From Strigamia acuminata (taxonomy: Eukaryota; Arthropoda; Chilopoda; Geophilomorpha; Linotaeniidae), in assembly GCA_949358305.1 (NCBI GenBank), contig OX442314.1, positions 29,559,118 through 29,623,117 on the forward strand: DNA of 64,000 nt, written 5' to 3'. Within the stretch, counting starts at the first letter, position 1; every line of letters begins with the position of its first letter. Position numbers and translations under genes: made by a program. The notes below the pieces were generated by a model. That model ran no database searches, was not told where the DNA came from, and saw only the letters and a list, made by a program, of their open reading frames with translations. This document shows, piece by piece, positions 11,173 to 23,716 of this stretch.

Positions 11173-11956
11173 TACGGATGACCAGATGGCTCTTTGGGTT
11201 AGTGTATCTTAAAAATTAGATATTTTAAGATCACATTTCAAAATACATAGCTTTATCTTATATTGATTCATTGTTTTCTTTGCCCATAATTGCACCAAAA
11301 AAAATATGCTTGCTCCTGAGAAAAAGAGTTTTGTCGATGCCTGAATTTGGCCAAGTATTCTTCTAAATAAGGCCATTTTATTCATTTCTTCAAACTCCCA
11401 AAAAAATCTAACCAAAAAATGTACATGACAGGTGAAATTGTAATAAAGTCTTTTAGCTTTTCCATTCTCGGAAAAAATGACTTTTTTATTTTTTTTTATT
11501 TTTAATTTAATCAGAAATTTTTTTTTCTCATTAATTGACCATTTAGTCCAATTTTCTATTGTTTTTTTTATTTTTCTAATTATTCTTTTTATTTATTTTT
11601 TATAACTCTTTTTATAAATGTGTAAAGTTAAGGGTAGAGCAAGCTGCTGCCACTACTTAGTATGTCGAAGTATTAAAAAAAGACAGAATTTGTTAATTTT
11701 ACCTACTCAGCTTAACGACTTGCGAGCTGAAATTTGAAATTCACAATTAATTAAGAAATTTTATTTTTTATAATTCATTTTTTTTTAAATAATTGATTCT
11801 TTCACGAGTCCTAACCGGAATTCTGAAGTGTGAGGTGCACTCTCTTTTAGTACGAGGTCCATTCCTAGGGCAAGGGGATCTCCCAATGGTAATGATGAAA
11901 ATAACTTGTGAAAATTGACCGAAGAGTGCTGCAACCTATGTCCGGCTACACAGAAC

Positions 11957-12542
11957 ACACTAGGTGCATTCAAAAACTCTAAAACATATGCAAAACTCGT
12001 TTCGTGTTTGAACGTAACGTCATTCCCATTAAATCAAATAAATTTATAATTATTAAATGGAATTTATTCATTACCGTACTGCCTCGATTTAACGCCGGGC
12101 GTATCTAAACGCCGGGCCTCGATTAAACGCCTGTGGCTAGGCGACGTGTAGTGCACTAAATGCCCGGGAGGGGGTCGGCTCGGGGAAAATTAATAAACGC
12201 CTCGGCGTTAAATCGAAGCAGTACGGTATTATTAAATGAAATTAGTTTTAATCATTTCTAATGATTAATATTGTTGTTAGCTCCAAAAAATTAATAACTG
12301 CTGCAAAATTGTGTGTAGGTATCCGATTGACGCGATTGATCAAACGGAAATCCAAGATGGCAGCCAAAATGTGCGATTTGAACGAGAAAACTCATTACAT
12401 GGAGATTTAAATGACCTTTTTCGGTCGTTTATTTTCAGCTTGTTTAAACCCATTTAAATGAGCTTTTAATCAAGAATCTAGTTGAAAAGTTCGTTTAAAC
12501 GGGTTGAAACAACTGTTTATGAGTTATTGAATGCGCCTAGTG
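11957..12542. mobile_element. MITE-like element with ACTAGGTGCATTCAA ends
   Basis: ACACTAGGTGCATTCAAAAA at the left is mirrored by TTATTGAATGCGCCTAGTGT at the right. It contains the smaller CCGTACTG-type MITE (12074-12226). No transposase remnant was seen. Confidence 0.6.
12074..12226. mobile_element. TACCGTACTG-type MITE, 153 bp, TA-flanked
   Basis: The termini are CCGTACTGCCTCGATTTAAC and TTAAATCGAAGCAGTACGG, flanked by TA (12072-12073 and 12227-12228). The interior is GC-rich with repeated AACGCCGGG words. Relatives are at 31578-31661 and 39060-39330. Confidence 0.8.
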
Positions 12543-13965
12543 TAACTAATTGCTGCATTGTTGTAAAATTTGTTGTGTAACTTTGTTTTAACCTTATTTA
12601 TGTGTGTGTAAAAATAAATACCCCTTGTCTCATCAAAATTAAATTATAAAAAAAAAAAATAGCCGTCTTTTTGTATTGTAACAGACTTGACGTTAGTTTG
12701 ACATGAACTCTGGTGGGGTCATCTAAGTCAGTTAAACCGGCACAAATCGATTTGCTTTGTTTTTGCTGAAATTACACGCCTGTTGGCACGTTTCTGCTGT
12801 TGTTTGTGGGAAGTTTTTTTTATTATTGTTTTCAGCTGGCATGTATTCCACGAACATGATCATTAAAATAATCATGACCACTGTAAATCAATCAATACGT
12901 GGAATAACAAATGCATAAATGGAAGTGATTGTTTTTAAAGTATCACATTTGATGTGAGAAATTTGTTTTGGTGCCAAGAGACAATTTTTCTTTCCTCCAA
13001 CTTCCATCTCATCAATTTTTAAGAACCATCAGAGCGAATTTTTTTATTTCTTTTTTTTATTTTCTTTTTATTTCTTTTTTTTTTTTTTTTTTTGTAAAAA
13101 TCAATGGGAAGATTTACACAGTTTGAATCAAGTTCCTCTTCAATTTCCATCCCATTTATTGGCCTCATGCCATGAATCAAGGATTTCTCAATTACCCTCC
13201 AGCCCCAACCTAAAATTGCAACTAGCAGAGCCAAATCTGAGTGTTTCTTGACCCATTACAACGTAATACTATATTGAAAAGATTTAATTAAAAATTGTCA
13301 AATTACATACAAGCCTTTTCACTGGTGTAGTGATACTAAAACATACATCAAAACACTGGCTGACATTTTGAATGATGTCCAGACAAAACAACCAATCATA
13401 AAATTGAAAATTGTTTTGTTCTCTGGAAGAAGCAAGCAATAAACTTAACAATGTTGAAATGTTGAAATAAATCAACATAAATGTTTATTTTATGACTTCA
13501 AGATACATTTTCTTAGAAAATGCAAACAACATTACATCATTTCAATGATTAAAATCATTAAACAAATTTAAAACCACTCTGAACTATTTTTCCTGGTGGT
13601 AGCACAGAGTGAGTTATGAGGCTCAGCCAATCGGAACTAGGCCCAAGTTACACATAGACAGAGTACAGATGCGATATTTAATTGTTTATTGTGTTACTTT
13701 GGTTATTTCAGAAAAACACGCACTCTGTTGGGTCAAAATTGATCTTAGAATGGATGCAGAAGTGTTAAAGGTCAAGTGCACTGAGTGGGATTTTTACATT
13801 TTCTGAAAGCCCGTAAATTAAATTTATTAATGAGTTTATTGATGTTTATTTAAATTAAATTTAGATTAAATTTTTGCTGGACTTGAGAACAATTCGACTT
13901 AAGAACATGTTATCGGAATCATACTCGTTTGTAAGCTGAGGAGTTTCTGTATGGTAAATAACATG
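12543..13965. other. Intergenic with homopolymer tracts and a CACTGGTGTAG-family fragment
   Basis: A T-rich tract spans about 13038-13093. Around 13315-13620 the words TTTTCACTGGTGTAGTGA, CCAGACAAAACAACCAAT and GAACTATTTTTCCTGGTGGT match parts of other foldback copies (5357, 23902, 41450), so a decayed copy is present. No gene is supported. Confidence 0.4.
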
Positions 13966-13969
13966 TACA

Positions 13970-14534
13970 TACTCTTGTTCGAGTCAAAAGAGTCCTTTCT
14001 CTCATTGGCCGAGCCTCATTACTCCTAACTCCAGACTGTATACTACCACTAGGAGAAGTGGTTTCTATTTTTATTTATTTTTGAGATTATTATGACCATT
14101 TAAATTGATATAATTTTGATTGTTTTTTATTATAAAATGATTTTTCCATTTATAAAATAAAGTTTTATGCACTTTTAAATTTAAAACTCATGTTTGTTCT
14201 GTTTATTGGTTGCTTTGTCAGGAAAGCAAACAATTTCCTAACAATAGGTCTATTTTTTTGGATCAAAAACCTAGGTTTAATTTCTAATAAAGGCTAACAA
14301 GGGGGGGCGCAGCCCCCCCTTGACCCCCCCGCGAACCTAACCTTACTGGTTTTTTGATGGAAACCACTTTTTTATCGTGTCGCGTCGCTAAAACCTTGGT
14401 TCTTGTGTCGCTAAAATGACATGTTCGCTAAAATGGGACTTTTTCGCTAAAATGAGCGTCGCTAAAATGACGCTAACCGAGTAAAATGGCTCGGCCAATG
14501 GGAGAAAGGACTCTTTATACTCGAGCAAGAGTAT
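13970..14534. mobile_element. Foldback element, ~55-bp terminal inverted repeats
   Basis: TACTCTTGTTCGAGTC then AGTCCTTTCTCTCATTGGCC at the left are mirrored by GGCCAATGGGAGAAAGGACT then CTCGAGCAAGAGTA at the right. The interior contains a GC-rich hairpin (GGGGGGGCGCAGCCCCCCC, about 14301) and repeated GTCGCTAAAATGA words. The termini resemble those of 41108-41559 (CATTGGCCGAGCC is shared). Confidence 0.7.
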
Positions 14535-14601
14535 AGTTGACATAAAATAAAGTCCTATTATTTAAAACTTTTATTTCTTAGTGTTTTATTAAAAAAAATA
14601 A

Positions 14602-14728
14602 TAATTAAAAAGACAATTAAAATACGCTAGTCTCTCCTAAGGTCTTTCGGCCACTAAAGATGGCTGAGAGCAGCCGAAAGGCCTTTGGAAAGACTAGCGT
14701 ATTTTAATTGTCATTTAATTCTTTTTAA
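14602..14728. mobile_element. Short palindromic MITE
   Basis: AGACAATTAAAATACGCTAG.. CTTTCGGC and GCCGAAAG.. CTAGCGTATTTTAATTGTC are inverted copies around a short loop. It is non-coding. Confidence 0.75.
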
Positions 14729-16350
14729 AGAAGTCCCTTTATACATCTCGGCATTTCTCAAACCTTGGGTCGGTTACTTCCTAGTGTCAACACAAGTGTG
14801 AACCAACCTGAACACTTAAACCTGGACGTTTTTGAATGCACTTACTGCTTACTTTTGTAGAGAAAGCAATTTCCAATCAAACCTGCTTTACTCGCATTTG
14901 CTTTTTAGGCTTACTTCTATTGTTGGGACTAATCCTGCAGCTTGAAACTGATAAAGAAAAGCTGCTTCATGTGCGAGTTTCACTTACCAATGAAGTGAGT
15001 GTTATTTTTCTTTCTCTCTTTCATGGACCAAGAAATTAATTTAAAAGTGAGGAAAAAAAAGGGGGAAAAAGTCCCATTGACTTTTCAGCTTGAAAGTGCT
15101 TTCATCTAAATTGTTCCAGTATAGAGTTCAATTTTTAAAGATGACAGCAATGGACCAATGGTTGAAAGACATATAATTTGGCATGAATTTATTGCTGTGC
15201 AGTTTAGTGGAGGGAATAAAACAGTGGGAAGAAACATGTTGGATGGGGAAATTCAAGATGTAGTGGGTAATAAGAGTGTTGAGAGCCCCCTAGTGGATGG
15301 AGTGAGTGAGGAGTTAATCAGCTTGAATTGTGGATCCTTCGTTTTGCCACTTTTTTCTTCTTTCGCTTGAAATTAAGACAAATTTGGGTGGAGGGATCTT
15401 GTGCAGTTGTTGGAATAAATTTGTACACGGTGTTTGTCCTTTGATTTGTTTGTTGACATTCTTGGGCACAAGTTGGGGATAAAGATAGAATTACATATTA
15501 AATCTGCTGTCAAGATAAAGTCAACATGTTTCTCACATTAAACAAGAGATAAGGAAGTTGGAGTGTAATTGAATATTGTAATGGACGAAATGTTTGTTAT
15601 ACACTTAAGCCTAATGTGGCAGAAATTACATTTAAGTTGCACATGGTGGGTCAACATCTGGTTAGAATTAGTTGTTGCCTACATGCTTATGACTAATAGA
15701 TGATCTTTATTAAGTCGTAAAGGTGTGTTTTAGATACTATTACAAGGGGAAATTAAAGAAGAGCTACGGTAGGATAGCGGTGTGTCCTTTCTAAGGGGCA
15801 GATATTTCAATGTTGATTAAATAAATGAATAAGGTATAAAATAGACTTCGACCGATATCGATATTTTGTAGTATCGCCGATACCGATAATCGGCAACCGA
15901 ATATTGGCCGATACCGATACCTGTGCCGATATTAAAATTAAAATGTTGCACCTCTGAGGGTTAAAGTGAAAATCTGCATTAATGGACTTCGGCTGTGTTG
16001 CTGTAGCGAAGCGCCATTGTTCTTTAGCGGTGTATGCTCTTGATGGAGTAATACTGTTTTAAAGTTGCAGTTATTATTGCCCACATTACATTTGAGCTCT
16101 AATTCACTTAACCTGTCCGGGGTTAACAGTTTCCCAGGATCTTGGCAATATGGTCAGTGTAACCTAAAATCGCCCACATGTGCCAGTAATTTGAAGAGAA
16201 TTAATAATCATAATTTGCATGTTTGAAACGTCTTAGCAATTAATTTAGGACTCGATTTTATAATATATATATTTTTTTTATCAATTTTTTATTAAAAATT
16301 TCTGTGTTTCATTTTCGAGTAATCACCCTCTGTATTGGCTATTTGGCAGT
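14729..16350. other. Intergenic; one CGATA-rich palindromic patch
   Basis: At 15849-15940 the words CGACCGATATCGATA, ATCGGCAACCG and CCGATACCGATA recur in both orientations. This may be the end of a decayed DNA transposon. The remainder, including short ORFs at 14836-15039 and 15158-15370, has no recognisable motif. Confidence 0.35.
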
Positions 16351-16353
16351 TTT

Positions 16354-16800
16354 GTGACGGGTATGGTCTTTGCCATAGAAGCCTGGGGACTGGTTACCAA
16401 AGTGTGGGACGCATCCTTATGTAATAATTAGACAGGGACTCCAGATTGTTGGTTGTTGGCCTTTAATCCGTTGTCTAGGGGTTGGAGTCTCCCACTAACC
16501 CACGTGTTGGCAGTGCCGCAAAGGCACGCTACACCTGTGATGTGTCGAGCAGACGCATCACGAAGAGTTTTAATTTAAAAAAAGAGACTTGATCATGTTT
16601 GGAACATTCGTGTGTCAGTTCCTTCGTGTGTCGGTTGCTCGCTGAATGTGTATCGAATGAATATGTAAGTTTTGTTTCCATATGATTTAATGGGATTTTA
16701 ATTGACTTGTTTTGCGAAAACTCATTTTAAAATAAATAATGTATATATATTTGATATAAACCAGTTGGTCACATTACACACCAGCAACCGACCCGTCATA
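16354..16800 (+). mobile_element. Possible LTR of a decayed Gypsy-type retrotransposon
   Basis: The block begins TGTGACGGGTATGG and ends CCCGTCATACA, imperfect inverted ends of the TG..CA type. Immediately after it (16805-16825), TAGTGATCCCCATTGATG resembles a decayed tRNA-Trp primer site such as Gypsy elements of the CsRn1 group use. The following 300 bp (to about 17130) are GC-richer and may be a degraded gag leader. No second LTR or intact frame is present. This is a tentative call. Confidence 0.35.
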
Positions 16801-17129
16801 CACAGGTAGTGATCCCCATTGATGACGTGGCCGGTTGGACTTAACTTTTCTGCCATACTCACCCATACAGCCCATCTAACCGCTCATGGAGGCTGTAGTG
16901 AATCCATCATCGCACTACTGAGTGTCGTAGTGGTGAATGGGGAGGAGAGCAGTCAACACAGAGCACGACTACGTACTCTTGTTGGCTTCAGGACTTCTCT
17001 TATAAGTCTGTCTTGGTTGAGACCCAGCGCTCTTTTCTCTACCCACAACACTCAGCTTCCTCCTTCCCCATTCTGGGTGACCTTGGCGCCATTGGGTGGT
17101 GTGTGGTAGTAACGCAGGTCACCCTCGAG

Positions 17130-18200
17130 TGGTCAAGCGGTCAGATTCTATTTATTTCAGTAAAGCTTTCGGATGGCTCAGACGGCCTCATTGTTTTACT
17201 TAAGAAGTTTGAACTTCCACCCAGCATTTTTTGTTGCTAGGAAAAAACTTCCTGAAAAAAACAAGTATCTCTGTCATCAGTAATTAACCCAAGCCATGTT
17301 GCATTGATTGAAATCTGAGGAGTTCAGTTGTCATTGGGATTTCTAGTTTAATTTGTGCTATTTAGAGATTGTTTATGGTATGAAGTGAAAAGATGACTGA
17401 TTTGTATGTCATGTAATGGAATGGATGGAATGTGATTCAATGGGTCATTAAGAATTTTTTACCAATTAACCGCAGAAGTAGATGTGGATCTGCGGGATAA
17501 ACCGCGAAGCCATTATCTGACATTGCTTTTGTTTCTGGGTGTTTAATGTTGGATATTCAACTGGTTTGATTTGATTTGATTCTGATGTTTCTTTATCTGA
17601 AGCAACGAAACAATAATAATGTTTACATTTTCTATTATTATTATGTTGTTGCTGTTGGTGGTTTTGGATGTAGATCAATATTGCATCAGAAATTTCTTGT
17701 TGTTTCACCGAAGTTTTGGAAATTATTTGAAGTTACGAGATGCCAGGGATGTCGTAAGCTATGTTAAGCTCTTTGCCTCCGGAAGAATGTTTTCTAATCA
17801 AATTTTGAATTTTCTTTACATTTTATCAAACTCTTGTAGACAATCAGAAGAATGAATTTATGGAATTTCAAATCGTATTACTCTGCTCTGTGTGTGAAGT
17901 TACCGACTTTTGGAAATTTTACTTATGAATGCTGCTAAAATGCCGATGAAGATTGGGTTTATCGGCAGTCAGGTCAAGCCTGGGGTATAGCAGGCGTGTC
18001 GTTTAAAGCGGGGATACACGGTAAGAATAGTGAAAATTTGAATTTTGCTTTTTGTTTGCCTAAACTCTGGCTCATTTTGCTTTTTTTTGTGTGTTCAAAT
18101 TATGTATTTTCTGTTGTTATGTTGCTAAAAAACGACAAGTGTAGGCAATGAACGACTGAGAGAAGAACTGATTTATTCAGATAAATTAAAAATTAAAAAG
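17130..18200. other. Intergenic, no feature supported
   Basis: AT-rich sequence. The ORFs at 17466-17855 overlap one another on both strands in low-complexity sequence and show no family motif. Confidence 0.45.
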
Positions 18201-18381
18201 TGAAATTTCAATGGAAAAAATTGAAATTTCAATGAAAAAATTGAAATTTCAATGAAAAAATTGAAATTTCAATCAAAATATGGTAAACAATTGTAATAAG
18301 AGCCGTCCTCGATTAAGAGCCGCGGCTCAGGATGCCCGTTTTGAATAAGAGCCGCGGCTCTTTCTCGAGAAAATACAGTAT
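18201..18381 (+). repeat. 20-bp tandem array joined to AAGAGCCGCGG repeat end, copy 1
   Basis: AAATTTCAATGAAAAAATTG is repeated about four times (18201-18280). It is followed by a conserved tail: AAACAATTGTAATAAGAGCC, GATTAAGAGCCGCGGCTCAG and CTCGAGAAAATACAGTA. The same array-plus-tail arrangement occurs at 61251-61510, so this is a dispersed composite repeat. Confidence 0.75.
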
Positions 18382-18448
18382 GCGTAAGCTTATATCAATC
18401 CATTTCTATACTCAAAACCACCACAACGTTGATCTATTGTATAACATC

Positions 18449-18581
18449 AACAAATAAATGATGTTACTTATGGCTTGTCCAATTTAATGTACCAAAATCA
18501 GTACTTTTAAAGAAAAAAACCGTCAGGTGGCGTGCCCGATAATAGGGCTACTGCCACTACTGACCACCAGTCCAATTTTTA
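18449..18581 (+). repeat. DIRS left inverted terminal repeat
   Basis: This matches the complement of 23717-23849 almost base for base. Landmarks are AAATGATGTTACTTATGGCT, GTCAGGTGGCGTGCCCGATA and CTGCCACTACTGACCACCAG. Confidence 0.9.
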
Positions 18582-18681
18582 CTGACCACTGGTCAGTACA
18601 CGTTTTTTAAGTCTCCGACTTTTATTTAAATTATCACTTAAATTTGGTAATTTCTTCATTGCTTTTGAACTAATTCGTCAC

Positions 18682-21600
18682 ATGGCAGAAGCAGCTATCG
18701 TAAGAAGAAGGAAAATGGGTAACGATGCTTCGAAAAGCACACCACCAATTACCCGACCACGCGGAGGAACCAGAATCGAGGCGGCCATTGATGTTCCCAA
18801 AACGTCGCGTGGGCATATCATCAACAATTTGGTAACATCGCATCCGCGTGCTGAAATCATTTCGTCACGAACACGTTCCGGACGCAAAAAATCCGTGACC
18901 GAGGTTGCGGCAGTTACCTCCGCCGATCTCCATGTTACCGACAAGTCTGCAGCGGGCGAGGAAAATGACGGCCACGATGAGGGAAACATTCAGATCAATC
19001 CAGCAGACCATAACAGCTCTACAGAGGAATCGGACAGAGAGGTGGATAGTAATATAACCATCTCCAGGGAATATTTTGACAATCTGAGACATGAGGCGGC
19101 AAAAGCTAAAGGACTGCCTGACTCCCTTTTTTCTACCCAAAATGATTTGATTGATTTCTCGCAAATGCCCTGCTCTAGCAAAGACAGGTGGAGCGGTGAT
19201 AGAAATATCAATTCTGTTCATTATGATCTTCCAGACTATGATGGAATTTCCCCATTGCGCGGGAAGTTTGTCAGAGATCAGCATGGCTCATGGTCCATCG
19301 CGGACAAGAGAAGCGATCTCAGTCAGGAAAACGTAAGTATTTCACATTATGTTGTGGGCTGAAACCACTTATACTATATGCAAGATTTTTTATTTTTAGT
19401 CTCGTCGATCATTCGATTTCAATGATTCGGGAGCTTATTACGATGGTCAAAAGCACCACGAGGGGCGAGGTTGTGGACGCAACTATATGGAAACCGATTG
19501 GGACCGCTCCCGTGAAGAATTTGGTTCTCCCTGCCGACGCAAACCGTACGATCGTGTCGAAAATGGATCGAGTGAGATACGTTTTTTGTCTCCTAGTCAA
19601 GAGGGGGACTCGGACGGATCCGAATGGGGATCCGAGGAGGAGATTCCATTTCTAGCTAAGGAATCCGCTAATCAGATTGAGAAACAATTAACAGTACGAC
19701 CTAGTAAAACTTTACGAATTAAGCTGGCCAAGATCTTCCCTTGCCCGACTCATCAGGTCCCGGCCCTAAGAATGACAAAAATGGACCCCGATGTGGAAGC
19801 ATACGTAAACTCCAGGAAGACTTCCTACTCTGCAGCCCGAGAGAAAGTATTTAAAGAGATTGGTTCCTCAATCCTACGCATTGGTGCAGTTGCAGCCAAG
19901 GTTTTTGACAGGGAATTTGCCAATAACCCTCTGTCAAAGTCTGAAGCATTAACAGCTATGCAGGCAATCCTACTACAAGTTAGTAGTCTGTCATCAAAAG
20001 TAAATGACGAGAGACGATTTAATGTTGTGAACGCGCTAGCGGGACGTAATACCAACATTTCAAAGTCTTTCCGGCATAGCCATCACGAATTCTTGTTTGA
20101 AAACAAGTTCGCCGAATACTTTAGTAACTATAATAATGTGCCTGAAACAGAGAATATTATCTAAACTATTACAAATTTCCGTTTGTTTCAGAAAAACAAT
20201 CTGACGAGTTTTTTGCCCTGGACAAAGCAAGAACGCGATCTGGCGGCAACAGAGGTGGAGGGTCACATTTTCGATCACACCCATACCAACAAAACTTCAG
20301 GGACAACAAGCACCAAAGTTATCAACAGAAAACGAATTTTCAGGCTAGAAGTAACACCCAAGGAACCGACGGTCGTCCCAAGCCTTTTTACAAGAAACCT
20401 TTTACACGAGGGCGTGGCGGATACACCAAAGATCATTCAAAAAATAACAAATCGGGTGAGGAGTCGAATTTACACATGCATGAATCTTCTCCTCTTATTT
20501 ACGAATCAGGGGGGTCCAGTTCATCAGCCTTTATTGAAATACCATTTACACAATCTTCGGCTCGTTCGAGCCGGTTACCTCTGTGCATCCACAATTGGAA
20601 GAAATTAACTAGTGATCCCTGGGTCCTATCTACAGTTAAAGGATATCAGATTGATTTTGAATCTCATCCCATTCAGTCCCCTTTCACTCATCCGGTTTTT
20701 TCAGAGGAAGCAACATTATTGATTGATGAGGAAGTTAAAAATATGGTTAGAAAAGGTGCAGCTTATGCCGTTAACCACAGACCAGATCAGATTATTAGTT
20801 TTTTGTTTTTAGTTCCAAAAAAGGATGGAGGTTTCCGACCAATTCTAAATTTAAAGCCATTAAATGAACATATTACCTTTCATCATTTTAAAATGGAAGG
20901 AATCCACACAGCACTGAGTCTTATTGAACCGAATTATTTTATGATAAAAATTGATTTATCTGATGCCTATTTTTCAGTGGCCATTGATAAGAATTTTAGA
21001 AAATTTCTTAGGTTTATTTGGAAAGGAGTCCTCTATGAACTGGGTGTATTACCCTTTGGTTTAGGTCCGGCCCCATACATTTTCACAAAGATATGTCGAA
21101 TAATAGCATCATTTTTAAGGTCATTGAATGTTCTTCTTGCAGTTTTTATAGATGATTGGTTTTTTACATCTGAAAACAGAGAGCTTTTGATTAAACAAAG
21201 AGATTTTTTCATTTCCTTAATTCAAAATTTAGGTTTTATAGTTAATAATAAAAAATCAATCTTAGAGCCTACTACAAAATTAATTTTTTTGGGTTTTGAA
21301 ATAGATTCAGTCAAAATGTTAGTATCCTTACCCGAGGAGAGGGCTAAAGGAATTCAGATTTCCATTAAGAATTTACTTAACAAACAAAAAGTGTCTGTTC
21401 GAGAAGTAGCTTCAGTTATTGGCAAACTGAATGCCACCGCTCTGGCGATTTCCTCTGCACCTTTGCATTATCGAGGACTTCAGCAACTAAAGACGCGTTT
21501 CTTACGTAAGGGTTCGTATGAATCTGAATGCTATCTTAACAAAGAATCCCGTAACGAATTAAGATGGTGGATTAGAAATTTGAATTCATGCAAAGGTAGA

Positions 21601-22590
21601 TCTCTTATTCCAAAACCAGTTGTTCTAACTTTAGAGTCGGATGCTTCATCCACAGGATGGGGTGCAGTTTCGGGAAACACAAGCATTGGAGGTGTATGGA
21701 CAGGAGTTTACCTTTCTAAACATATCAACGTTCTTGAGCTTGTAGCAGCTTTCTGGGCACTAAAAGCTTTAGCTAGGGACCAGTCAGGAGTGTCCATTCG
21801 AATTAAAATGGATAATACATCAGCCATAGCAGCAATAAATAATCTCGGTAGCCCACGATCATCAGAATTAACTGCGGTAGCTCAGGACTTGTGGTCTTGG
21901 GCAATGGACAGAAACTTAACAATTTTAGCGGAACACATCCCAGGTACAGATAACTGTTTGGCAGACGCAGCTTCACGAGGTAGTCTGTTTGATTCGGGTG
22001 ATTGGAAATTAGATCAAGAGGTCTTTAACCTTATTTCCAACCTGTGGGGTCCATTTTGTATCGATTTATTCGCCTCTAATCATAATTTTCAGCTTTCACC
22101 TTATTACAGTTGGAAGCCAGATCCTTCAGCAAAGGCTTTTGATGCTCTAATCCAAAACTGGGGTTCTGGAATTCCATATGCTTTTCCCCCATTTGCACTT
22201 ATTCCTGCTTGCATTCAACGACTGAAATATGCTTCCTTCACACAGGAATTGGTGTTGATTGCCCCAGTCTGGACCGCCCAACCATGGTTCCCTATGCTTT
22301 GGAAGCTGTCGACAGACATTCCCTGTCTGCTACCGAACCACCCTCAATTGATACTCAATCCAAAGGGAGAATCTCACCCTCTGATTCTGAATCAATCACT
22401 ACTTCTAGCTGCATGGAAACTCTCCTCACCAAGCTTAGAAACGAGGGACTTTCAGAAGAGGCTTCCAGGTTGGTGGGATCTTCCTGGAAAAAATCATCAG
22501 CTAAAAACTATGAACGTTACTGGAGAAGCTGGTGCGAATGGGCTCAGAAAAAACATGTTAACCCTTTTTCGCCATCTCACTTCCAACTAG
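18682..22590 (+). CDS. DIRS Gag-RT-RNase H polyprotein, three exons
   Basis: The start ATG is at 18682. Exons are 18682-19332, 19400-20123 and 20192-22590. Intron 1 (67 nt) runs GTAAGT..TTTTTAG at phase 0; intron 2 (68 nt) runs GTAACT..TTTCAG at phase 1. Removing both restores one frame of 1257 codons. The first ~550 residues are Gag-like: acidic/Ser-rich, then a helical region, then a Gly/Arg/Gln-rich tail. RT motifs follow: LVPKKDGGFRP (~663), KIDLSDAYFSV (~709), PFGLGPAPYIF and FIDDW (~769, in place of YxDD). RNase H shows ESDASSTGWG (~941), an ELVAAFWAL Glu, KMDNTSA and GTDNCLADAASR (~1042). The C-terminal DLFASNHN and APVWTAQPWFP match the methylase-like region of DIRS/Ngaro pol. The introns are inferred from splice sites and frame and are not proven. 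Without intron 2, Gag would end at 20164. Confidence 0.85.
19333..19399 (+). other. Predicted 67-nt intron in DIRS gag
   Basis: The donor GTAAGT directly follows an in-frame AAC codon. The acceptor TTTTTATTTTTAG precedes TCTCGTCGATCATTC, which continues open to 20123. Reading through instead gives a stop at 19360-19362. Confidence 0.75.
20124..20191 (+). other. Predicted 68-nt intron joining DIRS Gag to RT
   Basis: The donor TTTA/GTAACT and acceptor GTTTGTTTCAG/A are phase-matched (1 nt + 2 nt). Splicing skips the gag stop at 20162-20164 and joins to a Gly/Arg/Gln-rich segment that is open into the RT domain. The RT frame is open from 20192 onward, upstream of its first ATG at 20476. Confidence 0.75.
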
Positions 22591-23381
22591 CTAATTTTCT
22601 TAGTACTCTTTCTATTTCTGGCTTGGCTTATAATACCATAAACTGCTACAGATCAGCAATTTCTCAGACACTCTGTGTGAGTGGGCATGAAGCTTTAGGA
22701 ACCCATCCTTTAATACATCGAGTAATGAAGGGTATTTTTCTTTCAAAACCCCCTAAACCAAGATACTCCCACATCTGGCATGTAGGCCCAGTTCTAATCT
22801 ATTTAAAAAGCATTTCCTTAAATCAGTCATCCCCAAAATTAGCTGTGAATCTCAAAACAATAGGCATTCTAGCACTCTGTCTTGCGAGTAGATCTTCTGA
22901 TTTATGTGCCTTATCTTCCGAGATAACATTTTATGAAAACTCATGTAGCATTCCTTTACTTAAGACCCGAAAATCTGGGTCCCAGGCACCTTTTGTAGTC
23001 AATTCTTTCACGGATACTGATTTATGTCCTGTTTCAGCAGTAAAATTTTACTTGAAATTTTCAACACCATTCAGGGGCCATCATAAACAGTTTTTTCTTT
23101 CTTCATCTCAACCCTTTCAACCAGTCTCCATCAGTACCATCGCTAGATGGGTGAAAACAATTCTTACTAATGCAGGAATAGACACTTCTATTTTTAAAGC
23201 GCATTCCACAAGAGCAGCTTCGACCTCTTTTGCATTCAGTAAAGGTTTACATCTCTCTCATATTATGAAAGCTGCGGATTGGTCCACAGCAAGAACGTTT
23301 CACAATCATTATAACAAACCAATTGATAATATAACGCATGAATTTTCCTCAACCATTTTGAGTGGCTACGAACAGCCATAA
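22209..23381 (+). CDS. DIRS tyrosine recombinase
   Basis: This frame overlaps the end of the RT frame by 382 nt in a different phase, the usual DIRS arrangement. The ATG at 22209 is the first in the open frame; an internal Met at residue 69 (METLLTKL) sits closer to where homology should begin. The N-terminal SAM-like domain includes SSAKNYERYWRSW and INCYRSAIS. Catalytic residues of the tyrosine recombinase family are visible: Arg in LASRSSDL (~228), HSTR (His ~332, Arg ~335), a Trp-containing AADWSTARTF, and the nucleophile Tyr in HNHYNKP (~368). The stop codon lies inside the internal complementary region. The enzyme would integrate a circular DNA copy by strand exchange. It looks intact; how its translation starts is unknown. 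Confidence 0.88.
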   Translation: MHSTTEICFLHTGIGVDCPSLDRPTMVPYALEAVDRHSLSATEPPSIDTQSKGRISPSDSESITTSSCMETLLTKLRNEGLSEEASRLVGSSWKKSSAKNYERYWRSWCEWAQKKHVNPFSPSHFQLANFLSTLSISGLAYNTINCYRSAISQTLCVSGHEALGTHPLIHRVMKGIFLSKPPKPRYSHIWHVGPVLIYLKSISLNQSSPKLAVNLKTIGILALCLASRSSDLCALSSEITFYENSCSIPLLKTRKSGSQAPFVVNSFTDTDLCPVSAVKFYLKFSTPFRGHHKQFFLSSSQPFQPVSISTIARWVKTILTNAGIDTSIFKAHSTRAASTSFAFSKGLHLSHIMKAADWSTARTFHNHYNKPIDNITHEFSSTILSGYEQP

Positions 23382-23478
23382 GTAACATCATTTATTTGTT
23401 GATGTTATACAATAGTAAATTTTGCAAAGTAATGAAGCAAAATATTAATTGTATGAATAACAAATAAATGATGTTACT
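23375..23478 (+). repeat. DIRS internal complementary region
   Basis: The first half (23375-23415) is the complement of the left end of the element. The second half (23412-23478) is the complement of the right end. They meet at CAATAGTAAA, so ATAG marks the circle junction. This region is proposed in the DIRS model to align the two ends during circle formation. Here it overlaps the recombinase stop codon. Confidence 0.88.
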
Positions 23479-23716
23479 GTCCCACCCACTTTCCAAGATT
23501 GGAAATCCCACCCTGATTCGTTAATACAGTATATATTGATAAATTCACATATATTATAAAAAAATTTTAACTTGTTTTTGTTATTTAGAAAATTGATAAT
23601 GTCGCTATCAAGGATGGAATCTCGTCTGGATGTACGATTTGAATGTAATAAAATAAATTTCATTTCAAATAGTAACACATGTGTATGATTAACTTTATTA
23701 CCAGTCTGATATATTA